Below are positions 12,437-25,100 of a DNA stretch of 64,000 nt, one piece after another. Made by a program: the position numbers and the translations under genes. Source of the DNA: Ascidia mentula (taxonomy: Eukaryota; Chordata; Ascidiacea; Phlebobranchia; Ascidiidae); contig OX387199.1 in the NCBI GenBank assembly GCA_947561715.1, positions 19,287,001-19,351,000 of the forward strand. Direction: 5' to 3'. The notes below the pieces were generated by a model, which ran no database searches, was not told the DNA's origin, and saw only the letters and a program-made list of their open reading frames with translations. Within the stretch, counting starts at the first letter, position 1, and every line of letters begins with the position of its first letter.

Positions 12437-14492
12437 GAACTTGTTTCCGAAAAACTTGGTGGAAGCGTGGTTTCGAGTTGTAAGTAATTCCAAGCTAAGT
12501 TTTTGCCTAGAAAAGACAAAATAGAATATTTTCAGGACACGACAAAAGTAATCTTGGTCAAACAACCTTCCAACAGTTCTTTCAATTCCTCATCAAATTT
12601 CACCACAAAAACGATTAAAACGTTAGAAACTATAAACGGATCAAATGCTTTGGGTATTTCCACAACAAAAACTATGAAATTATGAAACATATTCACTCAT
12701 GTTTTTGAAGGTTTGATAACATTTTGCGTCATGTTGGGAATCGCTCTTGGAAAACGAAAGAAACCTGAAGGGGAAATTTTGAATCGTTTCTTTAACGAAT
12801 TTTTCAACGTTTTCATGGTCATTATGATGAATATTATGTGGTAAGATAAATATTCTGTTTCATCATTGCTCATCGGCTGTTGCTACACTAAAAGCAACAA
12901 CCAAGTTTTGCCTTATGATAGAAAAACAGTAATTGAAGTAAAGTGGTAGCAAACAGTCTGCTGAAGTCGATGAAAAGTAATATCTAAATATAACTTAGGT
13001 ATTCACCGATTGGAATTTGCAGCCTGATAGCTGGAAACTTACTCCAAGTTGGTGACATGCTTTTCACAATGAGGACCCTTGGTCTTTACTTGGTGAGGAT
13101 GCCAACCTCTGTTGAACGCACCCCTCAACTTTTTGCTTTTCAGACCACTGTTATCATCGGCCTTTTGATACAATCCATGTTGGTTTATTCCGCTGTATAC
13201 TGGATTGCTACCAGAAAAAATCCCCTTAGATTGTATATACGAGCTCTCTTCAAGCAATTCTAACCATGATCGGGACAACTTCAAGGTGAGAATGCGATCA
13301 TAGAAATCAAAAACATAAAATGTCGTGAAACCTTGCTGTGATTGAATTAACTTGAAGACATTTTGATATTATTGTTGAGATGTCGATATTACTTGTGTTG
13401 ATATTATAACCGTTTGTCGGCAAATTTTTCCTTCACCATCTCTTAAAATAATTGGAATGCAACTGTTACCTTACATTCAGGAAGCGATTTTTTATGGCAC
13501 CCGTTCTTTCGTGTACTGTTGCAAACCCCCCTTATACTAAGTTTTCTTGTAACCACAGTGCCGCAACCTTACCTGTCACCATGCATTGCGCGGAAATAAA
13601 CTTGAAGATCGACAAACGATTCACTCGTCTTTTTCTTCCTCTCGGAGCCACAATTAACATGGACGGGACAGCTCTGTTCCAAAGCGTTGTGGCAGTTACC
13701 GTAGCTCAACTTAACGGGATTTCACTATCAGTGGGTCAAATCCTCACCGTCTGGTAAGTGTGTTTACACGCGAAATACATGCTTCACTTTGATTATTTTC
13801 CCGACATTAACTGGGAAAAACGGCACATGAAACAAACAATTAATGCGAGCAGAAATTCGGTCGTTTGATTTAAATGCGTGGTGCTGATTAACTGACAATA
13901 TTGATTAAAGTGCACGTCTTACTCGTTTACGTCCATAATACTGATGACGGTGATTGTATAGTCACCACAAAGTTGAAGTCTTTGCTTGGTCGTTTGGTCA
14001 GCAAAGTCGTCTGAAAGTCACACCAGCAGCACTGATGATACCTTTTAGGTCGAAACATTGGCCATCTGTTTGCAGCTTACACAGAGTCCGTAATACTGGT
14101 GTTAATGTTTCCGCGGCGAAATCCTCACTCAGTTGTCCTATCTTTAAGCATCACAGGTTCATTGGCGTCGGTTGGTGCAGCAGCCATTCCAGGTAGCGGT
14201 ATTGTGGTCGTGCTTTTCGTCCTTCAATCAGTCGGGTTACCGGTGGAAACCATTGGGTTACTTTATACAATCGACTGGTTTTTGTAAGTATTTACTCGTT
14301 AAAGTGTTAGTATGCAATTCTATACGTTTTTTCGTAATTATTATAAGAGAACGGATTCGTGGCATTGTAAACATTCTTGGTGACGTCACTGGAGTTTGCG
14401 TCATTTCTCATCTAAATCGGGACATTGCTGACGTCAACAATGAGCTGCTTGAAGCATTGGGTGAAGATGAGGATCGAGAGAGTGGCTTGTGA
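12437..14492 (+). pseudogene. SLC1-family amino acid transporter, C-terminal half, copy 1 (frameshifted)
   Basis: Exons 12,437-12,479, 12,536-12,653, 12,711-12,840, 12,999-13,092, 13,144-13,285, 13,559-13,753, 14,149-14,283 and 14,348-14,492 encode, in order, RNLFPKNLVEAW, an Asn/Thr-rich extracellular loop, a helix ending [33 protein letters not shown], the transporter signature [11 protein letters not shown], the SVGAAAIPGSG hairpin, DWFLERIRGIVNILGD and a TGA. This matches the region of EAAT/ASCT proteins from the second extracellular loop to the C-terminus, which forms the substrate and sodium site. Compared with copy 2, a 2-bp insertion in exon 13,144-13,285 (after LRLY) shifts the frame to a TAA. 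Exons for the first three membrane helices were not found. Probably dead. Confidence 0.8.
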
Positions 14493-16171
14493 CCAAAAAC
14501 CTGTTCAAGGAAGAATGGTCTCTGTTTTAACGTATGGTGAAATTCCACAGCCAACATAAATGTATTTTGTTCTCCATATCTAAATTACTGTGTATCGGAA
14601 AAAATGTCATAAACCTACAGGAATCTGTCATTTCGCTTTTGTGGCGACCGATCGTATTTGCGCTTACTTGTCGGATATCCAAATGTACCTAAAAAATGTG
14701 GCAGACGATCAGCGTCATGGAGATCTTTCAACAGAAGTGTTTATTTCGCCTTAATGACACTCATACCTCACTTTAATACCCTGCATACTGTTTTTTATCG
14801 CGCTAGTGGTTTTATTGTTAATCCCAGAGTTTGCTTCAGAACTGACTTGTACATTAGGCCCTGTTTGAAATATATACGTGATGAAGTGTTTCCTGGCATC
14901 ATTCATCTGGTGACACAACACAAACAATGTAACAAAAATGCGTAAAAGGCGATCTTGCATCAACACTGGCAGCCAACAAGATTGTTTTAGCGTTTGGTGA
15001 CAAATCGGCCTGTGTAAAGTTATAGTTTTAAGTTTTGCTAAGACACCGGAACTTTATCTCGCACAGCATATTCGATATCAAGATCAGGAGGAAGTTTGAG
15101 TGATTCGTTTTTTTTCTGAAAGCTTAACCTTAATGAAGTGACAAATGTAGATGCTTTAAATGCCGTGTGATCGCTTAAGCACAAAATGTAATAGGCCGAA
15201 ACCGTCGTTGGGATACCGCTACACATGAAGTACTTGTGAATGAAACTCGTCCTTTTTTTTGAAAAAACGGAGGTGAAACAAAACGTTTTACAAAATATGG
15301 GTTTAAAAACAAAACGATTTCGTTTCTGAAAATTTCAGTGATTAAGTACCGGATGATCGCTAGCGTGCAAAGTGTAATATCCCGAAACCAGCGTGAACAT
15401 CAGATCCTAAAATATCGGCATGTCACGTTACGGATGTATTTGCACTACACGTATATACGTCACGTACGGTATTGAACGTGCATCCGAGACGCAGCCAACT
15501 TTATGAAAAGCGAACCCACCAGCTTATGTCTTCTAAATTCGCGTATGTCACACTTATACGCGGTAGCCACGAGCTTTCTCCTAAGAAACAAGAAACTTAT
15601 TTATAGTTGCGTAAAACGCTGGTCAGAATGGTTAATATGGGTCTTACCAAGCAAGGAACGCAGTTAGACCGGAGCGGTTGCCGATCGAAGTGAAAGGTAG
15701 TAATATTCACCAAAACGTGAAATGCAGCGGCAGCAACAACTTTTAAAAAGAAGCGCATCATTATAATTAACAGAAAAAGGGCGGCCATTGGCCAGGTGTA
15801 GTTACTAATGTCTTGGCTCCATACAGCACTGCATGTGACCTGCTTGCGTACTTAAATAGATCGATAGATCACCACAAACCGCTGCTTTGCATATCTCGTG
15901 TAAATAACAACGATCATAATGTAAGTAAACCTTTTCCAACAGAAGAAAACATTGTTATATTTGTCCGTTAATACAGCAACCGACTCAAGATTGTTTTGTA
16001 CTTGTGGCAATTGGATTGAAAAGTTGAGAAGCATGCGTTTAATGGGCAACTTACTTGTTGATAGATGTTTTATATTACGAAGAAAATTTTGTTTCCCGTT
16101 ACATTTTTGATTTTTTTGAATGTCAGCACAGGTACAACGTTAACTTAAAGTCGATTGATTGTTGCCGAGTC
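14493..16171. other. Spacer between SLC1 remnant and EGF gene B
   Basis: No exon I can support. In unit 2 the matching stretch contains an ORF (32,474-32,710) ending in a hydrophobic segment IPCILFFIALVVLLLIPEF; here a 1-bp insertion at the same place breaks that frame, so I do not call a gene. Confidence 0.45.
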
Positions 16172-19100
16172 ATGAAAATCTTGTGTTTTTTTGTCGTGTA
16201 TTTCCTGCTGGACAACCGCAATTTTGCTCTAGGTAAGTTGCACTTAATCCCACAATGGCGCCAATTATTGTGTCTCAAAGCTGTGCACCGCAAACTGTGT
16301 TCAAATTATTTCGCGGGACTGCAAATTTGTGCGATTGAATTTAAATGATTTTTTTTTATCATTTCAATTATATGTTATGGTAACCGCAATGTGGGGGATA
16401 CCGCTATACACAGGAAGTACTTGTGATAAAAATTCGTTCCTTACGACTATTACAGAGAAATCTTGAGTACAAAATAACCGAAATGAAATGAAATGTTTTT
16501 ATGAACTGTGGGTATTAAAACAAAACGATTTGAGGCGAAAACGGTTTCGTTTCGTTCGTCTTTTTTTTGTGGATTCCAAGACGTTTACTTTTTTGCCGCT
16601 TTGAATAATTGCACAAATAAATATTTTACTTTTAGCAGGGACATGCAGCGGCAGCGTAAACGTGGGCGACAACAAAATCAGCGATTCCAAATACATCACG
16701 GTCATTTTCGAGAAAGGGTTCTGTCAAATTCCCTCGCTTATCGAGACGGCAGTTTTTGGGGAACCTATGTTTTCAGACACTTTTCAAGCTGAAGTAAACG
16801 CCACTGGCAAATGCGGCTTTACTGCAGTGGTGACCAAAGGCGAACGTCCGCCGACCTAGTGGCAAACAGGGGTGGTTCTTAACTGGACTGCTAGGTTTGG
16901 TGATTTAATTATGCGTTGAATGGACGGTTTGGTTTTAAGAGTTTACGTTTTTACAGAGTTGCCTGCTGGGGTAGCCGGGTGCGGCCAAGCTAACTCAACA
17001 TGTTTTGGTAAGATTTCTGGGAAGAATGCGTTACTGCAAATTTAGCTATACGTAGTCATAACTTAACTTCTTCCGCCTTATTGTTATAGCATTAGATAGT
17101 TTCGGCAACAATTGACATCATAGATGACAATTCCACTTTTTAATCGTGTGCTTTGCCCGCGGCAGACGAAATAGCGATGATTTGTAATGGTTTGAACTAA
17201 TTTTAGACGGTCTAGTTTGCGAGGCAAAGCAACGTGGATGTCCCGAGAACTCGTCGTGGAACAGTTCAGCCTGTGTTTGTCTTTCAGGATTTGCCATGAA
17301 CGGTTCAACGTGCCAAGGTAACATTTAAAACAGCAGAAAACAAATGTCCAGCCTTAGAGGTTTTGTGCTTGCTGAATTAACATCAATTTTGTCTTAATCC
17401 TTTAAAATATGTATGGGTTAATATTTGGACTCGACAATCCTGACATAGGAGATAATTGGGGTTCTTAATCCCGCCAATTCTAATAAACCAACAAGAGGAA
17501 ATAAGGAATATGTACATGCTCATAGGTCTTCAGTGCTTGTAATTTGTTTTGTGTTCTGTTGTCAACCTTATGGAAAACAATGATAAAGTTGTAAGGAATT
17601 ACGTAGAGTGACAACTCCATAATTTCGTCAGGCCCACATATAAGATTCATCCCCTACATCAAGTGACAGTCGCCATTACTTCATACGAAGGAATGTGAAA
17701 CTGCACAGTTGCGGTTGAGACCATATAATAGGGGCAATCATCATAATGCAGTAGCGTTACGCCATGACGTTGGTGCAATGGCCTAATCACACATATATAG
17801 ACAACAACGTTGTTATGAGTGTGAAAATTTAACTTTCTTGACCTTCCGTTTAGTGGGTTCAAAAATGTTATTGTTTCGCTCGCTGTCTGTAGCCAAATAT
17901 TTCATGTTTTATCAAAACAATTTATTCAACAGTCACTTTATCCAATACGTTCTTTCACAGATATCAACGAGTGCTCATCAGGTACTCACATTTGCAACGA
18001 AAACGCCACATGCACAAATCGCAAAGGTTCGTTTTCCTGTTCATGCAAGACTGGCTTCAGTGGGGACGGTGTCGCTTGTGCTGGTAAGTCCCTGCATAGA
18101 TTTGCATATCACTGTATATTAACGTGTTGGTTTTCTACAGACATTAACGAGTGCCAAAACTCACCAAGCATTTGTCAATTGCATGCGACATGCTCCAACA
18201 CCGTTGGGAGTTATTCTTGCCAGTGTCAAACTGGTTTCACTGAAATGGGATCTCAGTGCACAGGTACAAACTGTTTATATTAAGGCCGCAGCGATATTTT
18301 ATATATTTTTTTGCCTTTGCGTAATTATAACGTTTTCTGACTATTAAGTTCATGGGTTTTAAGTGTAATTTAGTATGCGTTGAAACTCTTTCTCTGTGCT
18401 TATGTAAACGGAAATGCTTACTATGTCTTCATGCCCAAATTTACTAAAAAATTTAAATTGTATGATTTTAGTGGGTAAAATGGTATCGATGCGACACACT
18501 ACTAGTTTCGCGTTGCGGTAACGTTATGCGATAACGCAAACAATTACTGCTTTGGCTGCAAGTTCAAGATGAAAACTTACATTTTGTTCTGTTACCTTGT
18601 TTTGTAGTGCAAAAGTTGATTTAAAGGTTTAGTCCTTACCAAAAAAGGTGTCTGTATTGACAGGGGACCAGTTACAAGACGAAAAAATAATCGTATCATT
18701 GTAAATTTTGTACAATGAGTCTTATACGTTTCAGATGTTGACGAATGCTCAGATGGATCGCACAACTGTCATCAACACGCTGCGTGTACCAATGAACTCG
18801 GTACATACTCTTGTTATTGCAAGTCCGGCTTTACAGGAAATGGTCGCGACTGCAGTGGTAAGACATTACAAAATATTCCGATGAGGCTTGTGAACTAGAG
18901 CAAACAAATTTGCGTTTATCCAAAAAAATCTACTTGCCTATTCAACGTATAGGTAGAGATGTAAGGTGCCTAAATGATTTTTAAAAATGCACTTGCATGG
19001 CTGTGTAGTCTTTTCACGATAAATTAACTTCCACGCTGTAAAATTATATCATAACTTAAATGGGACCATGCAATACGATACCCCTCCTCGATTGCCCTGA

Positions 19101-19414
19101 CTTTAATAAAGACATATTAACACCATGTGGTGTTATAGGTTGAATTGAAATTGCAATAACATTTGAAGCGAAATGAGGCTATTAGGAAATGTCATCGATT
19201 GATTGAAATATTATTAAGACAAGCGCGGACATAGCATGTAAACCCTGATATTGCGTGTCTTTCAGACTTAAACGAATGCATAATGAACAACCACGGTTGT
19301 CACGATAACGCCACATGCGTCAACACACAAGGAAACTACACTTGCGTCTGCCTTGATGGCTTTGCAGGAAATGGAACACACTGTGAAGGTGGGAAGTGTT
19401 TTGTAACGAACTGA
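16172..19414 (+). pseudogene. H-lectin/EGF gene B (nonsense codon in lectin-like exon)
   Basis: Exons: 16,172-16,232 (signal peptide MKILCFFVVYFLL), 16,639-16,899 (H-type-lectin-like domain), 16,957-17,007, 17,207-17,317 (EGF-like), 17,961-18,083, 18,141-18,263, 18,735-18,857 and 19,266-19,414 (four calcium-binding EGFs, stop 19,412-19,414). TAG at 16,857-16,859 replaces the first Trp of the WWQTG motif and would stop the protein after 93 residues. The donor after this exon is GTGATT, weaker than GTGAGT in copies C and D. Exon 3 has a 33-bp in-frame deletion relative to C. All EGF cysteines remain, so inactivation looks recent, or the stop is an allele. Confidence 0.78.
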
Positions 19415-19785
19415 GGAATTTGGACAAAGTTTTTCATTAAATTGAACTAACGAAATAAAAAGTGGTCCTTGTGAGGTTGGTGTGGGCATTGGTATATGTG
19501 GTGACGCTATTTTACCACAAATATTATACCGGATACACCACGGATGCCAAGGGGACTCTTGTTTATCTTCCATGCAGATAAATTTATTGATTAATTTACT
19601 GTTATTGATTCAATGCATCTGAATCCTGATACACTCTTCTGAGTCCTGGATCAGGAATTATGGTGTCCATATGCATCAAACACATTTAAAATTATAAAAA
19701 TAAATTATGAGTTGGCAAATATATACCAAACTTATCAGACTGTGCACACAAGTTCCATACAACTACCCGAATATTCCACCAACGT

Positions 19786-20089
19786 GTGAATGGAATTTGA
19801 CTGACAATCGCACACTTGCCATGCTAACGCAACTTGCCTGAACCTACAAGGAAGATTCCGATTCTCCTGCTGCCAAGGACAGCTTGGAGACGGGCATAAC
19901 TGCTACGGTGAGACGACAGATATCAACCACCAAAAACCTCTCTATGACGAACGCGAGACTGATGATGTGACGTCACCGTTTCATGTGATAATTTTGTTAA
20001 CAACCACATTTACTGGCAATCTTTATCACAAAAAGACTGGTACTGGTGTTGCCAATTTGCCTACAGGTGTTGTTTGTATAGTTGACTAA
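19786..20089 (+). pseudogene. Relic fifth EGF exon, unit 2
   Basis: Same relic as at 2042-2349. The start region is partly deleted (the ACTTGTGCTATGGACGTG stretch of unit 1 is missing). The frame is open from CHANATC through to TAA at 20,087-20,089, but the CxC cysteine is Phe and a TGA lies upstream. Confidence 0.45.
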
Positions 20090-20575
20090 ATCCACAGCAA
20101 ACGGGCAAAATAGCAGTTTGACATTTGCGAAAAAGTACAAGGACAAAATTACAGAGACTTTTGAATCAAAGTGGTCGTCTGCGTGGCAATTGTCAACGTC
20201 GGTCAAAAGCTTCGACCAAAATGCCAAAATGCCAAAAGAGAAAAGATGACAACCTCATATAACAGTATTACGAAAGATTTTTTGCAATCAACAAGATGCT
20301 ATAGCAATATGTAGAGGGTATTTGATTAAGTTTTATGGTCTTTAATTGTAACCTATGTGCAGTTAGGCTCTGGTTAGAGCCACACATAAGCCTTGATGTT
20401 TTCCTACTATGAATTTTTGCATTGGTGACATTTTTCATTACGTTACAATGCTATGAGCTTTGCGCATTGTATTCGTGACTCTATGTCCATGACCAGAAAT
20501 AATGATAATAATCGCAAACTTCCCAACAAAGTACGGAAAAACTAGGTTGTCGAACATGCCGGGAAAATACTACTT

Positions 20576-20803
20576 CACCGGGTCACAAAGTTTTTCTAAA
20601 CTTGACCCACATATAAGTCTGTGTAAAACAGAAATATGTAAGAATTTTAATGATTAGGCGTAAACAGAGCCACCACCTGTTACTTTTGTTTATAAATTTG
20701 AGTTGAAATACTACACGAAATCGTAGCGTTAATATTCGCACAGATTTCTATGTTACATAGGCTTATGTGTGGATCAAGTTTGGAAAAACTTTGTGACCCG
20801 GTG
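20576..20803. mobile_element. MITE type 1, unit 2
   Basis: Same element and flanks as at 2836-3063, with only point differences. Confidence 0.75.
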
Positions 20804-20835
20804 TAAAAGTATCTTCCGCTGAAAGTACGGTCCTT

Positions 20836-21834
20836 CTAAAATGTGCTCGTGCAACTATGTGTCGCTATGTGTAAGCATGTGAAGTTATGTGTCGCTATGT
20901 GCAACTATGTGGAGCTATGTGTCGCTATGTGTAAGCATGTGAAGTTATGTGTCGCTATGTGCAACTATGTGGAGCTATGTGTCGCTATGTGTAAGCATGT
21001 GAAGTTATGTGTCGCTATGTGCAACTATGTGGAGCTATGTGTCGCTATGTGTAAGCATGTGAAGTTATGTGTCGCTATGTGCAACTATGTGGAGCTATGT
21101 GTCGCTATGTGTCGCTATGTGCAACAATGTGGAGCTATGTGCAACTATGTGAAGCTATGTGTCGCTATGTGCAACTATGTGGAGCTATGTGCAACCATGT
21201 GGAGCTATGTGCAACTATATGAAACTATGTGTAACTGTGTGAAGCTATTTGGAGCTATGTGCAACTATGTGAAGCTATGTGTCGCTACGTGAAGCTACGT
21301 GGAGCTATGTGCAAGTATGTGGAGCTATGTACTCGTTGCCTCCAACCCTACTTTACATCAACTGCTGAAGTACAGCCTGAAGCGAAAGTAATTTTCTTAT
21401 CCAATATAATCAAATAATTAGCAGTTGATGTAAAGTAGGGTTGGAGGCAACGAGTACATAGCTCCACATAGTTGCACATAGCTCCACATAGCTCCACATA
21501 GTTGCACATAGCTCCACATAGCTCCACATAATTGCACATAGCGACACATAACTTCACATGCTTACACATAGCGACACATAGCTCCACATAGTTGCACATA
21601 GCGACACATAGTTACACATAGCTCCACATAGTTACACATAGCTCCACATAGCTTCACATAGTTGCACATAGCTCCACATAGTTGCACATAGCTCCACATA
21701 GTTACACATAGTTGCACATAGCTCCACATAGTTGCACATAGCTCCACTTGCACATAGCTCCACATAGTTGCACATATCGACACATAGTTGCACATAGCTC
21801 CACATAGCGGCACATAGTTGCACGAGCATTTAAA
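20836..21834. mobile_element. Foldback element with 10-bp-repeat arms, unit 2
   Basis: Left arm 20,836-21,330 (495 bp), central 36-bp inverted repeats, right arm 21,456-21,834 (379 bp). Orthologous to the unit 1 element. A block carrying the ACTTCACATGCTTACACATA motif, typical of left-arm repeats, now sits inverted in the right arm at ~21,541-21,570. Confidence 0.8.
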
Positions 21835-22140
21835 AACCGATCACACAATGAAATAGCTCTCGTGCAATGTTTGAATAATTAAAAGCATCAGTTTGTTTGA
21901 AAATTTATGTGTTACTCAATATTTGATGGTCAAAACAAATTTTGAATTAATTTAACTGAAAAAATCAATTATTACTTTCTGATCACTCAAGCGTGGTATT
22001 GGGTGGTTCCCCTCCGGTGTGACATTAGTTTCGTTCTCGGAAATGCTGCAAAAAAATAAAAGAAGTTGTTTGCAAAAATTTAGGATTGTACACTAGACCC
22101 GGTATTTCATTGACTGTCAGTTTAACTTTTTGTCTTCATA

Positions 22141-25100
22141 ATGAAGCGAACACAAGAAGAAATAAACTTGCATCACCAGAAAGTGATGAATTTTTTAAAC
22201 AAGTAAGTTTAATTAATGGAGATTTACTGAAGTTAAAATATTGATGTTTCAGTGACAGAAAAGAAACGAAACGATTTTGCAACAGAACACTTTGTTCCCA
22301 AGGAGAAAACTATTCAATACATGATGCTGTTGTTTGTTCTATGTCAGATTATTTTAATGCTTTACTTGGTGTTGAGGTAAGTGTTTGTTATGTAGAAATA
22401 ATATGAAACCTGAATGTTTGTCTTTAGTTGTCCCCTGTCCGTAAATACATTGCTGCAATCAAGCAAACAATGTCATTTAGACAACAACAACAACAACTCT
22501 TTACTTTTTAAAATTAATTTAGTTTGGTGACAAAACTCATAGGTCATGTGGTATAATATATCAACAATTGAGGAACATACCATAATATTTTATACCTGTC
22601 TTTTATGAACATACGTACCCAGAGTTGTTCATCCCTTTAGTTTACACCAGGCCTCCATAACATATGGCTCGATACCGACATCCAGCTCATGTTTTGACAC
22701 AATTGGCTCAGTTGCAACAGCTTAGTCTAGTGTTTGCAAATCTGATAATCATTTGTTTAAGTTGTTGCAATGTTAAGGTTTAAATTTTTAAGATGGTAAG
22801 GTGTTTTTTTGTTATTACTTTAATTACATTGGCTTAACTTTTGCAACTGTGCTAGAATGAAACCTTTTAGATTGATTTATTTTTTGCTATGGCCCATGTG
22901 ATATTTTGTATTTGAACAGGTCTGATGTATGTTATTTTTTGTAAATTACATACCATATTCCTTTACCAGCAAAGTTGTAATTTTTTTCAGTTCTTTAGAC
23001 CAGATTGTATTTGTTGTTGTGATTGGTTAACTTTGTTTTCTTTCAGATGCGCGAGAAATATTCAGATTTCATCAAGGTTGACAATATTCCACCAAAAAGA
23101 CTGGAAAGTGTATTGGATTATATTTACACTGGTGATATTGAAGTAACAGAGAAAAATGTGTTGGAAGTGTTGGAAGATGCTGATTATACACAGATGAAAG
23201 GTATGTAAACGTTGCAAGTTTTGAGCTTCAGTGGTGTTAATGTGTTAAGAATGATCAAACCAACACATGTGTTCTACATGTATATCATTTTATTTGTCAA
23301 CTACGACATTTTTTATATTTTAGGTTAATATTTTTGTGTTTGACTATTGTTAGTTTGCTGTGATGTATATTGATATGTTTGTACTGTGTAAAATGTGTTA
23401 CAAAACAAATTATTTGTGATTAATGGAGAAGTGAGCACAGATATTACTTCTGAATTAGGTGTGGCTGAACTTTGTTTTGTTCACACTTTCAGAGTTGAAG
23501 TCATTTTGTTGTCGAGTCATCCTTAAAATGATTTCAACCGACAACTGTTTGAAGCTAAGAGCTTATGCTACTCGATACAATCTTGCTGATGTGGAAAAGA
23601 AAACAAACCAAATGATTGTTGATAACATTGCAACAGTTGTACAACATGATGATTTCATGCAACTTGATGTTGGTGATATGTCTGCAATCATCAAACAGAA
23701 TAACAAAGGGGTTATTATGATTAATTTAAATTTTGCTGCATACCTGCATTTAATGTTGTTTTATAAATATTTTAAACTTTTTGTTTTTCAGTAAAAAAAT
23801 AATAATACCAAATTTTTTCAAAAAAATTATTATTTCTATATTTAAACAAGCTTAAATAGTGATTTAAACTCTGTGATGTTTCACCTTTCGATTCATGCTC
23901 TTGGTGTAAATTTAGTATTTGATGTAGTCACCGGTGACATTGAACACTTCACCGTTTGTTTAAACTGTTACTTGTTATTACATATCGATTGTTGAATGTA
24001 GATGGAAGAATCTGTTTTTATTGGAATGGTTCGATGGGTCAATTTTAATCCTTCCCATCGAGAGAATTTGTTTGTGAATCTTTTCTCACAACTTGATCTT
24101 TCATCTATTTCCAACCACTTTATAAGAACTACAGTTAGAAATGAAGTAAATTGTTTACAGTTAGTATAAATATAATGGGTTTAGACATTTTATTCCTTTC
24201 AGCCTCTTGTGAGAAGTAATATGGATTGTGCCATTGCAGTTTTGGATGCTTTATCAACAAACATTGAAAAGCCAGGAGCAAGTGAAAAAGCAACTTCTGT
24301 AAAAAAAGGTAATATTGCAAAGCTGCAGACAGGGTGTGTACACGCACTGTTTCGACCTGTAAGGTCTCATCAGTGCAGCTGTTGAGTGGCACTGTGCTAG
24401 CTTTTACACTAGCAGGCACACTAGTCTCCACTTTGTGGTACCTTTCGGTCAACATCGATCTGCAGGGTACCCTATACTAGGTACCGAACAACAGAGACGA
24501 CGAACCACTGTGGAGCGCACTATGGCCAAACGGATCTGTTTGGTAACCGATAGTGCAAAGGGCAAAAACACCAATACCACAAAGTGGAGACGAAAGGTAC
24601 CACAAAGTGGAGACTAGTGTGCCTGCTAGTGTAAAAGCTAGCACAGTGCCACTCAACAGCTACACTGATGAGACCTTACAGGTCAAAACAGTGCGTGTAC
24701 ACACCCTGTCTGCAGCTTTGGAATAATATGGCTTTTTTTGCACATAAAGGTAATATTATTTATGAAATAATCCACCTTATTTATACAACCCTTGTAGTAT
24801 TTGTTCTCCCAAAGCTTTAGGTTCCACTTAATTTCCCACTTCACAATTACTAATATTGCAAACATGTGGTCAGAATCCAGAGACAGTCAACTACCAACAA
24901 GTTAAGGATACAATTCTGTGGCCTGAGATTAAACAAAAGTCCTAAAATAAAACTACTCCAAATGCAGAAAGATGTGCTTCATCATAACTTACAAAATGTG
25001 TTAGTTTCATAGCTGAATTTAAAAACTTAACTGAAGGTTGTTTAACGCAAATACAAACTCCAATGAATTTGGTTGATTCACGAAGCAACAACTTCCCCTA

